A stretch of DNA of 35,787 bases from positions 1-35,787 of the forward strand of contig SCQV01000055.1 of NCBI GenBank assembly GCA_004299085.1, in the 5' to 3' direction. Under the pieces are notes generated by a model. The model made no database searches, was not told where the DNA came from, and worked only from the letters and a program-made list of their open reading frames with translations. Each line of letters opens with the position of its first letter. The first letter of the stretch is position 1. The stretch is from Chitinophagaceae bacterium (GTDB lineage: Bacteria > Bacteroidota > Bacteroidia > Chitinophagales > Chitinophagaceae). Positions 16,780-25,350 of this stretch are shown here, piece after piece. The position numbers and the translations under genes are program-made.

Positions 16780-18294
16780 ATGCGTAACTTGCTTAAGAAA
16801 CTTATCTTTTTTGTTTGCATATCTTCCTCCTTATTGATGCCTGGGTTGAGCTATGGCCAGGCAAAGGTTTTTGATTTTAATGCGCGTTGTGAACAGGCTT
16901 ATCATCAGATTATGATGATGAAAACCGGTGAGGGACAGCGTATTCTAAATGAGGAAATCAGGTCCAACCCTAATAACCTTATCCCCTATTTCCTGGAAAA
17001 TTATATTGATATGTTTACTTTGTTTTTTCACGAAAATAAAGCTGAATACAATACCAGCTTTCTGAACAGGGAAAAACGTATTAAGCTGATGCAGCAGGGC
17101 CCAAAAAATTCTCCGTTTTATCTGTTTACACAGGCTATGATTTATGAGCAATGGGGTATTGTGAAGCTGAAATATGAAGAAAATATTTCCGCCATGTGGG
17201 ACTTTAGAAGAGCTTATCTGGCCGCTGAAGAAAACAATAAGGCATTTCCTGATTTTTCGGCTAATAAAATTATTATGGGGCCGATGAAAGCCATGATTGG
17301 CACGGTTCCTTCTTCTTACCGCTGGATAACTAATATCTTAGGATTTAATAACGGGAGTGTCAACGATGGAATAGCGCTTTTAAAATCATATATAAATGAT
17401 CCCGGAAATGATGGAGGCCTTTTCAAAGATGAGGCTTGCTTTTATTATGCTTACATGGAATTTTATATTGCCCATAAGCCTGAGGCTGCCATGAAATTCA
17501 TCCGGGATCAAAAGCTGGATATCGTCAACAATGCCTTGTATGCCTTTATGGCTGCCAATCTAGCCTTGAATGATCATGAGGCAGGTTATGGGCTGCAGGT
17601 TCTTGAAAATATGCAGAAAGGCCCTGAATACTTAAAAATGCCCGTACTGAATTATGAGTTTGGAACGTTAAAATTATATCACATGGATTTGAACGGCGCC
17701 ATTCATTATCTGGATATTTTTGTCAATAATTTTAAAGGGAAATTTTATATAAAAGATGCTTTATCCAAGTTAAGCTGGGCTTATTATCTCCAAGGCAACA
17801 TGAAAGAAGCAGAAAATTACCGGAAGCTGGTGTTGACAAGAGGAAATACGGTGGTGGATGCGGATAAAGTGGCTTTGCGGGAAGCAAAGTCGGGGCAATG
17901 GAGCGATCCCGAAATCCTGAAAGCCCGTATGCTGATGAATGGGGGATATTTTAAAGAGGCTTTGCAGGTGCTTAGACAAAAAAAGATTGAAGATTATCAT
18001 AAGCTCATCAATAAGATAGAATATGCATATTTTCTGGCGCGTATTCATGATGAATTGGGAAATGAAAAAGAAGCTGTTCAATTATATGAAGCTACTATCA
18101 AGGCCGGCGCCGACCGTCCGGAATATTATGCGGCCAGATCGGCCTTGCAGTTGGGCTTTATTTATGAAAAAAGAAAAGATACCGCTATAGCGCTGAATTA
18201 TTTCCGCCAATGCCTGAACATGAACGAAAAAGAATACAAGAGTTCATTAGATCAAAGGGCGAAAGCAGGCATTAACCGGTTGACTATTCGATAA
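16780..18294 (+). CDS. Exported TPR-like protein
   Basis: Secreted protein of 504 residues, function unknown. A signal peptide (MRNLLKKLIFFVCISSSLLM...) ends near YG|QAK at residue 26. The rest is helical with TPR-like pairs, clearest at KDALSKLSWAYYLQGNMKEAENYRK and ALQLGFIYEKRKDTAIALNYFRQCLN near the end. The middle region (NISAMWDFRRAYLAAEENNKAFP, then a GIALLKSYIND segment) recalls TPR proteins that monitor or scaffold envelope parts. It is followed after 61 bp by a PorP/SprF gene on the same strand, so a role in surface export is possible. I do not recognise a named family. Confidence 0.85.
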   Translation: MRNLLKKLIFFVCISSSLLMPGLSYGQAKVFDFNARCEQAYHQIMMMKTGEGQRILNEEIRSNPNNLIPYFLENYIDMFTLFFHENKAEYNTSFLNREKRIKLMQQGPKNSPFYLFTQAMIYEQWGIVKLKYEENISAMWDFRRAYLAAEENNKAFPDFSANKIIMGPMKAMIGTVPSSYRWITNILGFNNGSVNDGIALLKSYINDPGNDGGLFKDEACFYYAYMEFYIAHKPEAAMKFIRDQKLDIVNNALYAFMAANLALNDHEAGYGLQVLENMQKGPEYLKMPVLNYEFGTLKLYHMDLNGAIHYLDIFVNNFKGKFYIKDALSKLSWAYYLQGNMKEAENYRKLVLTRGNTVVDADKVALREAKSGQWSDPEILKARMLMNGGYFKEALQVLRQKKIEDYHKLINKIEYAYFLARIHDELGNEKEAVQLYEATIKAGADRPEYYAARSALQLGFIYEKRKDTAIALNYFRQCLNMNEKEYKSSLDQRAKAGINRLTIR

Positions 18295-18355
18295 GAATAA
18301 AAATAGGTGTAAGATAATTTCTATATTTTTACCTGAATTTTGATGGTTATTTACC

Positions 18356-19399
18356 ATGACTGACCTACGAAAAACCATGCATTTTGTCATGCTAACCTGT
18401 ATCTTGTGTATTACAGGCTACTTAGGTCGTGCGCAGGATATTCATCTCTCCCAGTTCTATGAAACGCCTCTATTGAGGAATCCGGCATTGGCAGGCATAT
18501 TCACCGGCGACTATCGGATAGAAGCCGTTTACAGGAATCAATGGGCCAGCGTAACCATTCCTTATCAGACAGGCGCTCTGAGCGGAGAAGTCAGATTTCC
18601 CATAGGCAATGATAATGATTATCTAACGGGTGGTTTACAATTGGTGTATGATGTGGCAGGCACTTCCCGTTTTCAGACAACGGAAATTATGCCCGCCATC
18701 AATTATCATAAATCACTCAGCGATACAAGGAGCATGTATTTATCTGTGGGTTTTATGGGGGGAATTACCCAACGGCAATTTAATCCCGCCAAGCTAACTT
18801 TTGACGATCAATATAACGGTAGCAACTTTGATCCTTCTGCTCCCAGCGGAGAGAATTTCTCGAAATTCGGATATACTTATCCTGATATGGCAACCGGAAT
18901 CAGCTTTAACAGCACTTTCGGTGAAAACGTGAACTGGTTTGTCGGTGCATCTTATTATCATTTTAATCATCCCAAAGTTTCTTTTTTCGGCGATCCATCC
19001 ATTGAACTTAGTCCTAAGTGGGAATATAACGCAGGATTATCTGCTCCTTTAGGGGACTTTGGAAAGCTGATTGTCCAATATAACCAGATAAAGCAGGGCG
19101 CTTATTCGGAAGTAATGGCAGGGGGGCTTCTGGGCTATACGCTTCAGATTAAACAAGGTGCTACGGAAGAGACAAATATGATTTATGGCGGGCTCTTTGT
19201 GCGCTGGAATGATGCCGTAGTACCTGTCATCAAGCTGCAAATGAATAAATACGATGTCGGCTTCAGCTATGATATTAATGTTTCACAATTGAGCAAAGCC
19301 AGCCAAACTTTCGGTGGGTTTGAAATTTCACTTTCTTACATCGGATTTTTCAAATCTGCTAATAGCTCTGCCTCTAAGCTGGAATGTCCCAGATTTTGA
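18356..19399 (+). CDS. PorP/SprF family T9SS outer-membrane protein
   Basis: Outer-membrane barrel of 347 residues of the PorP/SprF family. The diagnostic opening QDIHLSQFYETPLLRNPALAG follows a signal peptide that ends near GRAQ. Other family marks are YRNQWASV, a series of beta strands with SPKWEYNAGLSAP, and the C-terminal ECPRF. Known members act in T9SS and attach type B CTD substrates to the surface. Methionines at codons 8 and 12 are alternative starts and would shorten the N-region. The next gene (19613) encodes a T9SS sorting-domain protein, 213 bp away with its own -7 box. Confidence 0.93.
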   Translation: MTDLRKTMHFVMLTCILCITGYLGRAQDIHLSQFYETPLLRNPALAGIFTGDYRIEAVYRNQWASVTIPYQTGALSGEVRFPIGNDNDYLTGGLQLVYDVAGTSRFQTTEIMPAINYHKSLSDTRSMYLSVGFMGGITQRQFNPAKLTFDDQYNGSNFDPSAPSGENFSKFGYTYPDMATGISFNSTFGENVNWFVGASYYHFNHPKVSFFGDPSIELSPKWEYNAGLSAPLGDFGKLIVQYNQIKQGAYSEVMAGGLLGYTLQIKQGATEETNMIYGGLFVRWNDAVVPVIKLQMNKYDVGFSYDINVSQLSKASQTFGGFEISLSYIGFFKSANSSASKLECPRF

Positions 19400-19612
19400 T
19401 TGTGTGCTCATTGGCTTAGCGTTATTTTCAGAATGTGAATTTTTCATGAAGCAAAAGTTCCAAGAATAGACAAACTGTTAAAATTCACTTAAAGAACCCC
19501 TCACCTGTAAAAACGGCTTGAGATTTGTCCTTATATTTGCCTAAAGGTTTTTAAAAAAAATTTCTGGAAACTATTGGAAAATTTCTAAAGATGTATTAGA
19601 TTTGAGGGGAAT
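19400..19612 (+). promoter_or_regulatory. Intergenic gap with -7 box TATATTTG
   Basis: A 213-bp gap without ORF. TATATTTG at 19532-19539 fits TAnnTTTG and would start transcription near 19545, giving a leader of about 68 nt for the small T9SS protein. The -33 box is not recognisable. Confidence 0.4.
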
Positions 19613-19984
19613 ATGTACAAAAGAGTTACTATACTATTCATGTTTTTGGCCTGTACAATAACTTTTGCTTATGGGCAAAACACTTATCCACCACATGGAC
19701 AAGGCTCTTCTACGCAAGATCCGCCGACACCAGTCAAGGTTCTGAAGGTCTATCCAAACCCTGCTTCATCACAGATTAATTTTGAGGTACTGAATAATAA
19801 CGAAGGTGCTTATGAAATTATTGTGTATAATTTTTTAGGCAAGAGGCTGGATGATCTGAAGAATGTCAGCGGAACCCAACCATTGGATTTAAGTAATTAT
19901 TTTAGTGGTATATATATATACCAGGTACGGGACCAGAAAGGAAACTTAGTGGAATCCGGTAAATTTAACGTGATCCGACAATAA
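19613..19984 (+). CDS. Minimal T9SS type A sorting-domain protein
   Basis: A 123-residue exported protein that consists almost only of export signals. Residues 1-21 form a Sec signal peptide ending in AYG. Residues 22-43 are a short Pro/Gly/Ser/Thr/Gln-rich linker. Residues 44-123 are a complete type A T9SS C-terminal domain: KVYPNPASSQINFEV, YNFLGKRLDDL, the LDLSNYFSGIYIYQV strand and a final GKFNVIRQ. Type A domains normally follow a large cargo and are removed by PorU. Here there is no cargo domain. It could be a degraded substrate, a released small surface peptide, or a decoy/regulator of the secretion machine. A clean promoter box and a strong terminator around it argue against a dead gene. 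Confidence 0.9.
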   Translation: MYKRVTILFMFLACTITFAYGQNTYPPHGQGSSTQDPPTPVKVLKVYPNPASSQINFEVLNNNEGAYEIIVYNFLGKRLDDLKNVSGTQPLDLSNYFSGIYIYQVRDQKGNLVESGKFNVIRQ

Positions 19985-20006
19985 GTATGATTGATATTAT
20001 TGATAA

Positions 20007-20047
20007 AAATGCCTGTCTTGCCAAACAAGGCAGGCATTTACTTTTTT
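20007..20047 (+). terminator. Intrinsic terminator after the small T9SS gene
   Basis: AAATGCCTGTCTTG (20007-20020) pairs with CAAGGCAGGCATTT (20026-20039), 14 bp with one wobble and a 5-nt loop, followed by ACTTTTTT. It begins 23 bases after the stop codon. Confidence 0.9.
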
Positions 20048-20062
20048 AAATGGAATTACTAT

Positions 20063-20425
20063 TTATGCAGCCGGATGTGGCTGAACAGACGGAGTTACAA
20101 GCCATTTCATTTTGAGGTGTAAGATTGCATCAGGATCATCGCCACGAATGCCGGCTGCCGGTACAATAAAGGACAGCGTGGGGCTGCTACTAATAACTGA
20201 TAACGGCAAAGCACATCGAATCCATGATTTCCCGTCCATTAGCCAATGACAGCAGCTAATGCATCGGGCCAACACCACTCCAATAATAGCCTTCTGATTG
20301 TTCCTGTCCCGCAGATAAGGGCGAAACCCATAAAAGGCTTGTAAGACAGTAATTCCACTTTACGCTTTCTTTCCGCCTTACTGGCAGTTTTTGACTTTTC
20401 GGAGTGGACTCAATCTTCCAATTTT
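20063..20425 (-). pseudogene. Decayed gene, possibly DUF6266-like
   Basis: On the minus strand, broken reading frames give protein-like pieces: KTASKAERKRKVELLSYKPF, then after a frame change GFRPYLRDRNNQKAIIGVVLA, and finally (20063-20278) ISSSPTLSFIVPAAGIRGDD and AILHLKMKWL before a stop. The first two pieces recall the N-terminal half of DUF6266, a Bacteroidota family of unknown function. No intact start and at least one frameshift are seen. A second short piece with similar C-terminal residues lies just upstream at about 20470-20540 (IIEVKWLELPLV, stop). Family assignment is a guess. Confidence 0.3.
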
Positions 20426-20537
20426 CTAATCGTATTATAATGCCTGAATAACTAAACTAATCCAACTTTAAACTAATGGGAGTTCAAGCCATTTCACCTC
20501 GATAATCAGGGTGGTATTTTCGGCTCGCTTATACCTT
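20426..20537. other. Gene-poor stretch with a second C-terminal fragment
   Basis: The minus strand encodes KRAENTTLIIEVKWLELPLV and a stop. It resembles the end of the decayed gene next door (GDDPDAILHLKMKWLVTPSV). The DNA AAGCCATTTCA is shared between the two ends. I see no intact gene. Confidence 0.3.
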
Positions 20538-20620
20538 AAGTGCGCTTTTAATAGGGCGATGATAGGGAGGAGATAGGGAGGAGACAGGGAAAAGGTAGGG
20601 AGAAGGCAGGGGCGTATCCT
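20538..20620 (+). repeat. 11-nt-period minisatellite, long copy (6 units)
   Basis: AAGTGCGCTTTT, then AATAGGGCGAT, GATAGGGAGGA twice, GACAGGGAAAA, GGTAGGGAGAA and GGCAGGGGCGT, ending in ATCCT: six units of exactly 11 nt, each with AGGG at the same place. It is the expanded, opposite-strand counterpart of 99-147. Confidence 0.85.
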
Positions 20621-20860
20621 CCTTTTGTCTCACGCTTTGATTGGGGCTCCATGATAAAATATGGATCTCAGGTAAATTCATGGTGGGGCCTTTAAGGAGC
20701 CTCCAAACTCATGTTAAACTACCGATAAATGGAATGGGTGGTTTAATAAATAGTTGTTTACCTGAAGGTCCCTGATTACTCGCTGCCGGAAAGGATTGAT
20801 TTAGAATAAAAAGGTGTCATTTTGTCGGAATTTTTATTTGGCAAAATAATTGACCAATGC
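20621..20860. other. Non-coding region upstream of grpE
   Basis: No gene seen. It contains TGTCATTTTGTCGG at 20815-20828, with TGTC twice in direct order four bases apart; this could be an operator for the heat-shock operon, but nothing in the sequence proves it. Confidence 0.35.
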
Positions 20861-20890
20861 CTGAAAAGTGGATTGCAATTGCTAATTTTG
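20861..20890 (+). promoter_or_regulatory. Promoter of grpE-dnaJ
   Basis: CTG (one mismatch to TTG) at 20861-20863, 19-bp spacer, TAATTTTG at 20883-20890, a full TAnnTTTG match. The leader would be about 75 nt to the GTG start of grpE. Confidence 0.5.
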
Positions 20891-20970
20891 CAGGTTTGTC
20901 AGCAATGGTGTATTTTATGGGGAATATAAATGGGGGAAAGCAATTTTTTATAACTTAAAAATTTTATTCA

Positions 20971-21579
20971 GTGCAAAAAAAAGAACAAGATTCTGAACTT
21001 TCCGGTAATCTGGAGCAGCAGGAAAATGAACCCGATTCCCGTAGGCAAGAAGATATTCAGAATGTACAGGCAGAGGATAGAGATATGGGAGAAGCGAAGG
21101 CTCAGATGTCCCAGGAAGGAGATGATGCGATTAAGATAGCAAAACTGGAAAATCAATTACAGGAGCAGAGGGATAAATATCTTCGCCTGGTAGCGGAATT
21201 CGATAATTACCGGAAGCGTATTGCGCGGGAGAAATTGGATTTAATACAGACTGCTAACAAAGAGGTTATTATTTCATTGTTGGATATACTGGACGATTGT
21301 GATCGTGCTGCCGGTCAAATGGAAGACAGCGATGATATTGATAGTGTTAAAGAGGGAGCTTTTTTGATTTTCAATAAATTAAAGAACCAACTGCAAGCGC
21401 TTGGCCTTAAAGAAATGGAAAGCCTTCATGAGGATTTTGATGCTGAATTGCATGATGCTGTTACCGAAGTTCCTGCATCTTCTAAGGATTTAAAAGGAAA
21501 GGTGATAGACAATGTTCAAAAAGGATATTATCTGAATGACAAGCTGATTCGTCATGCAAAAGTAGTGGTAGGAAAATAG
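20971..21579 (+). CDS. grpE: GrpE, nucleotide exchange factor of DnaK
   Basis: Cytoplasmic co-chaperone of 202 residues that releases ADP from DnaK. An acidic, disordered N-terminus (1-50) leads into the long dimerising helix (KIAKLENQLQEQRDKYLRLVAEFDNYRKR) and the C-terminal beta domain with the typical end VIDNVQKGYYLNDKLIRHAKVVVGK. The start is GTG; no in-frame ATG upstream fits. dnaJ follows after 21 bases. dnaK is not in the window. Confidence 0.95.
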   Translation: MQKKEQDSELSGNLEQQENEPDSRRQEDIQNVQAEDRDMGEAKAQMSQEGDDAIKIAKLENQLQEQRDKYLRLVAEFDNYRKRIAREKLDLIQTANKEVIISLLDILDDCDRAAGQMEDSDDIDSVKEGAFLIFNKLKNQLQALGLKEMESLHEDFDAELHDAVTEVPASSKDLKGKVIDNVQKGYYLNDKLIRHAKVVVGK

Positions 21580-21600
21580 GAGGTAGCCAGAAGGGATGTT

Positions 21601-22749
21601 ATGACAAAAAGAGATTATTACGAAGTTTTGGGCGTTTCCCGCAATGCCTCACAGGATGAGATTAAGAAGGCATACCGCAAGGTGGCTATGCAATATCATC
21701 CTGACAGAAATCCGGGCAATAAAGAGGCGGAAGAGAAATTTAAAGAAGCAGCAGAAGCGTACGAAGTGCTGAGCAATCCGGATAAGCGCGCTCAGTATGA
21801 CCGTTTCGGACATGCCGGCATGCGTGGCCAGGGAGGATTTGGCGGCGGTGGAATGCGTATGGAAGATATTTTTACCAATTTTGGGGATATCTTCGGAGAT
21901 GATATTTTTGGAAGCTTTTTTGGCGGTGGGCATTCTCAGCAACGACCGGGAAGGGGGATGCGTGGCAGTAATCTTCGTGTCAAAATAAAACTAAATTACT
22001 CGGAAATTGCCAACGGCGTAAATAAAAAGATCCGCGTTAAAAAATATATACCCTGTCAGCAATGTGGAGGGAATGGTGCTAAAGATAAAGGTTCTTTTCA
22101 AACCTGCAGCCAATGTGGCGGTTCAGGCCAGGTGCGCAGAGTAACTTCTACTTTTCTTGGCCAGATGCAGACTGTGACGACCTGCCCTTCCTGCAATGGT
22201 GAAGGGACTATCATTACCTCGAAGTGTAATAACTGTCATGGTTCGGGAAAAGTTTACGGGGAAGAAACGGTTTCCATTGATATACCGGCAGGTGTTCAGC
22301 AGGGCATGCAGCTTAGTGTAAACGGTAAAGGGAATGCGGGAGACAGGGGGGGAGCGCCCGGTGATCTGATAATTTTAATAGAGGAAGAAGCGCATCCCGA
22401 GTTACAGCGGGACGGACTTAATATAGCTTATGACCTGTATATTTCTTTAACTGAAGCTATTTTTGGAAGCCAGCAGGAAGTACCTACCATTGAAGGACAT
22501 GCGAAGATAAAGATACCACCCGGGACTCAAAGTGGGAAAATATTCAGATTAAGAAGTAAAGGATTTCCAGATATTCAAAGCCATCAGAGAGGAGATCAAT
22601 TGATTCAGGTGAATGTGTGGACACCTCAGGCACTTACGGAAGATGAGAAGGTTTTATTTGAAAAACTAAAAGATTCGGATAATTTAAAACCGAACCCCGG
22701 AAAGTCAGAAAAAAGCTTTTTTGACAAGGTAAGGGATGTTTTTAGTTAG
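21601..22749 (+). CDS. dnaJ: DnaJ, Hsp40 co-chaperone
   Basis: Type I J-protein of 382 residues that stimulates the DnaK ATPase and delivers unfolded clients. J domain 1-70 with HPD at 33-35; Gly/Phe-rich segment about 73-130; four zinc-binding repeats [24 protein letters not shown] and CNNCHGSG; then the client-binding C-terminal domains. The last 8 bases overlap the convergent vWA gene on the other strand, so the two transcripts have complementary 3' ends. Confidence 0.97.
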   Translation: MTKRDYYEVLGVSRNASQDEIKKAYRKVAMQYHPDRNPGNKEAEEKFKEAAEAYEVLSNPDKRAQYDRFGHAGMRGQGGFGGGGMRMEDIFTNFGDIFGDDIFGSFFGGGHSQQRPGRGMRGSNLRVKIKLNYSEIANGVNKKIRVKKYIPCQQCGGNGAKDKGSFQTCSQCGGSGQVRRVTSTFLGQMQTVTTCPSCNGEGTIITSKCNNCHGSGKVYGEETVSIDIPAGVQQGMQLSVNGKGNAGDRGGAPGDLIILIEEEAHPELQRDGLNIAYDLYISLTEAIFGSQQEVPTIEGHAKIKIPPGTQSGKIFRLRSKGFPDIQSHQRGDQLIQVNVWTPQALTEDEKVLFEKLKDSDNLKPNPGKSEKSFFDKVRDVFS

Positions 22750-24526
22750 AAGAGGCCGCGTCCAGATGTGCTGCTTTCTGGATTAATTTTAAGCAGGCTT
22801 TCCGTTCATCTTTATCATATTTTCCTTTTAAATGGCGGATGATTTTTTCAACCATGGCGTAAGTTCCTTCGCCTGCATATACCGATTGCCTTAATAACAT
22901 AGCGAATAAAGTGACTGCTGAAGCAAACTGCAGATCACTGTCTGCATGTTTAAATTCCACCACTTTGTCCGGAACTTCTTTTATGGTCACTTGTTCCGTC
23001 CTGCCGTGGATCGTTTGGCATTGCAATGCAACGGTTGCCAGTATTTTACCCGGATTATCATCTTTGCTTATAGGAAGATTTGCAGCGGGCCTAAGCTCGT
23101 AGAAGGCGGTCATGCTTTGCCCGTAACCTATTTCACCGCCGGGAAAATAGGTTGACGTGGTGTCATGCCTTCCGCCTGTATTATTTTCATAACCTATCAG
23201 CCGGTAAGAGGTAATAAGATCAGGATTGAAGATAGTCTTGATTCTTGCGCCGAAGGCTATGGGTATCAGCATTTTCCGGTAATTCTCCCGATCGAATAAT
23301 CTTTTTGCCTCTTCTTCATCATCTATATAGGCGAAGTTTCCCTGGCCCCATTGTGCCAGTGTTTCCAGTTTGGAATCTTTATAATTGCCCATTCCTACTC
23401 CAATGCAGGTTAAATAAATACCCCAGTAATGATATTTCATTACCAGTCTCCGCATGTCTTCATCGCTTGTTTTTCCAACATTAAAATCACCGTCAGTAGC
23501 AATGATAATACGGTTATTTCCATTGGGTATAAAATTAACTTTAGCAAATTCAAAAGCTTTCTCTATGCCTGCCCCCCCCGCTGTGGATCCGCCTGCATAT
23601 AAATTATGAATCACATCCAGTATCTTACTCTTCTCGTTGCATGAGGTGGGCGGCAGGATGACGGATACATCGCCTGCATAAATAACTATGGATACCCTGT
23701 CTAAAGAATCCAGTTGATTTACCAGAACGCTAAATGCTTTTTTTAATAAAGGAAGCTTATTGCTTCTGGCCATAGAGCCGGAAACATCTATCAATAGAAC
23801 TATATTATTAGGCAATGTGGTGTCTGAAGGTAAATTCCCGGCTTGTACTGATATTCTCATAAGCCGATTGCCAGGATGCCAAGGACAGGTAGCCACTTCC
23901 GTATGCAGGGCCATAGGCCGGCGTGCGTCTGTGTCAACGGGGTAGTCGTAAGGGAAATAATTGATCATTTCTTCTATACGAACAGCTTCTTTGGGAGGCA
24001 GTTGATTAGCCATGATAAATCTTCTGACATTACAATAGGCAGCATCATTGGCGTTCAGGGTAAAGGATGACAAGGGATAATGGCCGGCGGGCTTAAACGG
24101 ATTCTCCCTGATCTCATCATAAGTCTCATCGTCATGAGTATGGATTTCAGTGGGCATTGTAAAATTACCCTGAGCGTTTCCGCCTGTTATCGTGCTGTCT
24201 TGTTGTAAATTTTCCTTGTGCTCGGAATCACTAATTTTATATAGGAATACAGTTGAAAAACTTTGGCCGGGGGGAATGGTTTTTAGTGTACTGTGATATC
24301 CCGGTAATTGAAATATGAGCTTCGTTGCGGAAGAAGGTGCTTTTATTTCAAAAAAGCCGGTGGAGTCGGTGGTAAAAATTTGTTGATTTGCTTCCTCATG
24401 GACATTAACCCCTTGCAACAGGGTGACCGAATTCCCGTCCAGTACCACTCCGGTGATACGGTGAGATTGTGCATGTAATTCCGGCACAATCAAAAACAGA
24501 AATAACCATAGTAACCACCCTTTCAT
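22742..24526 (-). CDS. Exported von Willebrand A protein (YfbK-like) with carboxypeptidase-regulatory-like domain
   Basis: Exported protein of 594 residues. Signal peptide 1-19 ([13 protein letters not shown]). Residues about 20-97 form a carboxypeptidase-D regulatory-like beta sandwich ([29 protein letters not shown]). A YfbK-type N-terminal segment follows (about 140-235: NPF...[20 protein letters not shown]). The vWA domain has a full MIDAS start DVSGSM (247-252), TAGG and ATDGDFN. The C-terminal ~170 residues match the DUF3520 extension of this family ([14 protein letters not shown]). Such proteins bind divalent metal and partner proteins at the envelope. The ligand is unknown. Confidence 0.92.
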   Translation of the reverse strand: MKGWLLWLFLFLIVPELHAQSHRITGVVLDGNSVTLLQGVNVHEEANQQIFTTDSTGFFEIKAPSSATKLIFQLPGYHSTLKTIPPGQSFSTVFLYKISDSEHKENLQQDSTITGGNAQGNFTMPTEIHTHDDETYDEIRENPFKPAGHYPLSSFTLNANDAAYCNVRRFIMANQLPPKEAVRIEEMINYFPYDYPVDTDARRPMALHTEVATCPWHPGNRLMRISVQAGNLPSDTTLPNNIVLLIDVSGSMARSNKLPLLKKAFSVLVNQLDSLDRVSIVIYAGDVSVILPPTSCNEKSKILDVIHNLYAGGSTAGGAGIEKAFEFAKVNFIPNGNNRIIIATDGDFNVGKTSDEDMRRLVMKYHYWGIYLTCIGVGMGNYKDSKLETLAQWGQGNFAYIDDEEEAKRLFDRENYRKMLIPIAFGARIKTIFNPDLITSYRLIGYENNTGGRHDTTSTYFPGGEIGYGQSMTAFYELRPAANLPISKDDNPGKILATVALQCQTIHGRTEQVTIKEVPDKVVEFKHADSDLQFASAVTLFAMLLRQSVYAGEGTYAMVEKIIRHLKGKYDKDERKACLKLIQKAAHLDAASSN

Positions 24527-24794
24527 ATTACAGGGATTTATACCTGTTTTGAACAGGCAGGCTGATAAGCGGTATCTCCGTAAAGATAAGTGAAAATAAA
24601 TGATTATCCGTTTAAGTACAGGAACATCTTTTGAATAATGAACATTGAACCTGCCTTTGCCGGCAGGCAGGTATTGAAGTAGAGACAGTACTTCTAAAAT
24701 CGGAAATCGGTGTTGGATATTCGATATTGGGCCAAACGAGAGCTATCATGTAGGTTCCTGCATTACAGCGGATAGTCATTTGAAAATATAAATA
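24527..24794. repeat. Repeat-bearing gap (heptamers plus ACCTGCC palindrome)
   Basis: This 268-bp gap has no gene. It holds three in-phase heptamers TTGAATA, ATGAACA, TTGAACC (about 24631-24651) running into the palindrome ACCTGCCT / AGGCAGGT (24649-24672), then degenerate units such as ATATTCGATATTGG near 24716-24730. A small hairpin CCTGTT-TTG-AACAGG is at 24543-24557. The arrangement matches the other intergenic repeat sites in the window. Confidence 0.55.
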
Positions 24795-25343
24795 TCAATT
24801 TTCTTCAACTACCTGATATATCTCCGGAAGATTCCGTCCTAACCCATCGTAATCCAGTCCATAACCGAGCAGGAATTTATCGGGGACAGAAAATCCTACA
24901 TAATCAATATTGACAGGGTATTGCCTGACCTCCGGTTTTGAAAGCAGGGAGGCAATCAATAATTTTTTAGGATGCTGATGTACGATATTGGGCAGGAACT
25001 CGTGCAGGGTCTTTCCGGTATCCACGATGTCTTCCAGGATCACTACGGTACGGTTAAAAAGGTCTATATCCAGTCCGATTGCGGTAACAACATGTCCTGT
25101 AGAACGGGTGCCTTTGTAAGATGCTAACTTTATAAAGGATATTTCTGCGTCAATGGTCAGCTTACGGAAAAGATCGGCTGCGAAAATAAATGCACCGTTC
25201 AAGATGGCAATAAACAAAGGATTTTCGTCACGAAGATCTATATTAATCCTGGCTGCCATGGTTTTGATGCCTTCCTGAATGTGTCCGGCACTCAGATAGA
25301 TTTGAAAGGATTTATCACGAACGTGAATGATAGATTGCGCCAT
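24795..25343 (-). CDS. hpt: Hypoxanthine phosphoribosyltransferase
   Basis: Purine salvage enzyme that makes IMP or GMP from hypoxanthine or guanine and PRPP, in the cytoplasm. The 182 residues carry the PRPP-binding motif VVILEDIVDTGKTL (100-113), the flexible loop SYKGTRSTG (75-83) and the base-binding VGFSVPDKFLLGYGLDYDG segment. It is the last gene of a tight minus-strand group, 7 bases after the glucosaminidase gene. Confidence 0.96.
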   Translation of the reverse strand: MAQSIIHVRDKSFQIYLSAGHIQEGIKTMAARINIDLRDENPLFIAILNGAFIFAADLFRKLTIDAEISFIKLASYKGTRSTGHVVTAIGLDIDLFNRTVVILEDIVDTGKTLHEFLPNIVHQHPKKLLIASLLSKPEVRQYPVNIDYVGFSVPDKFLLGYGLDYDGLGRNLPEIYQVVEEN

Positions 25344-25350
25344 AGCCGGT

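Noticed and set aside
19907-19922. 16-nt palindrome GGTATATATATATACC
   Set aside because: It encodes the conserved GIYIYQV strand of the T9SS domain; codon choice explains it.
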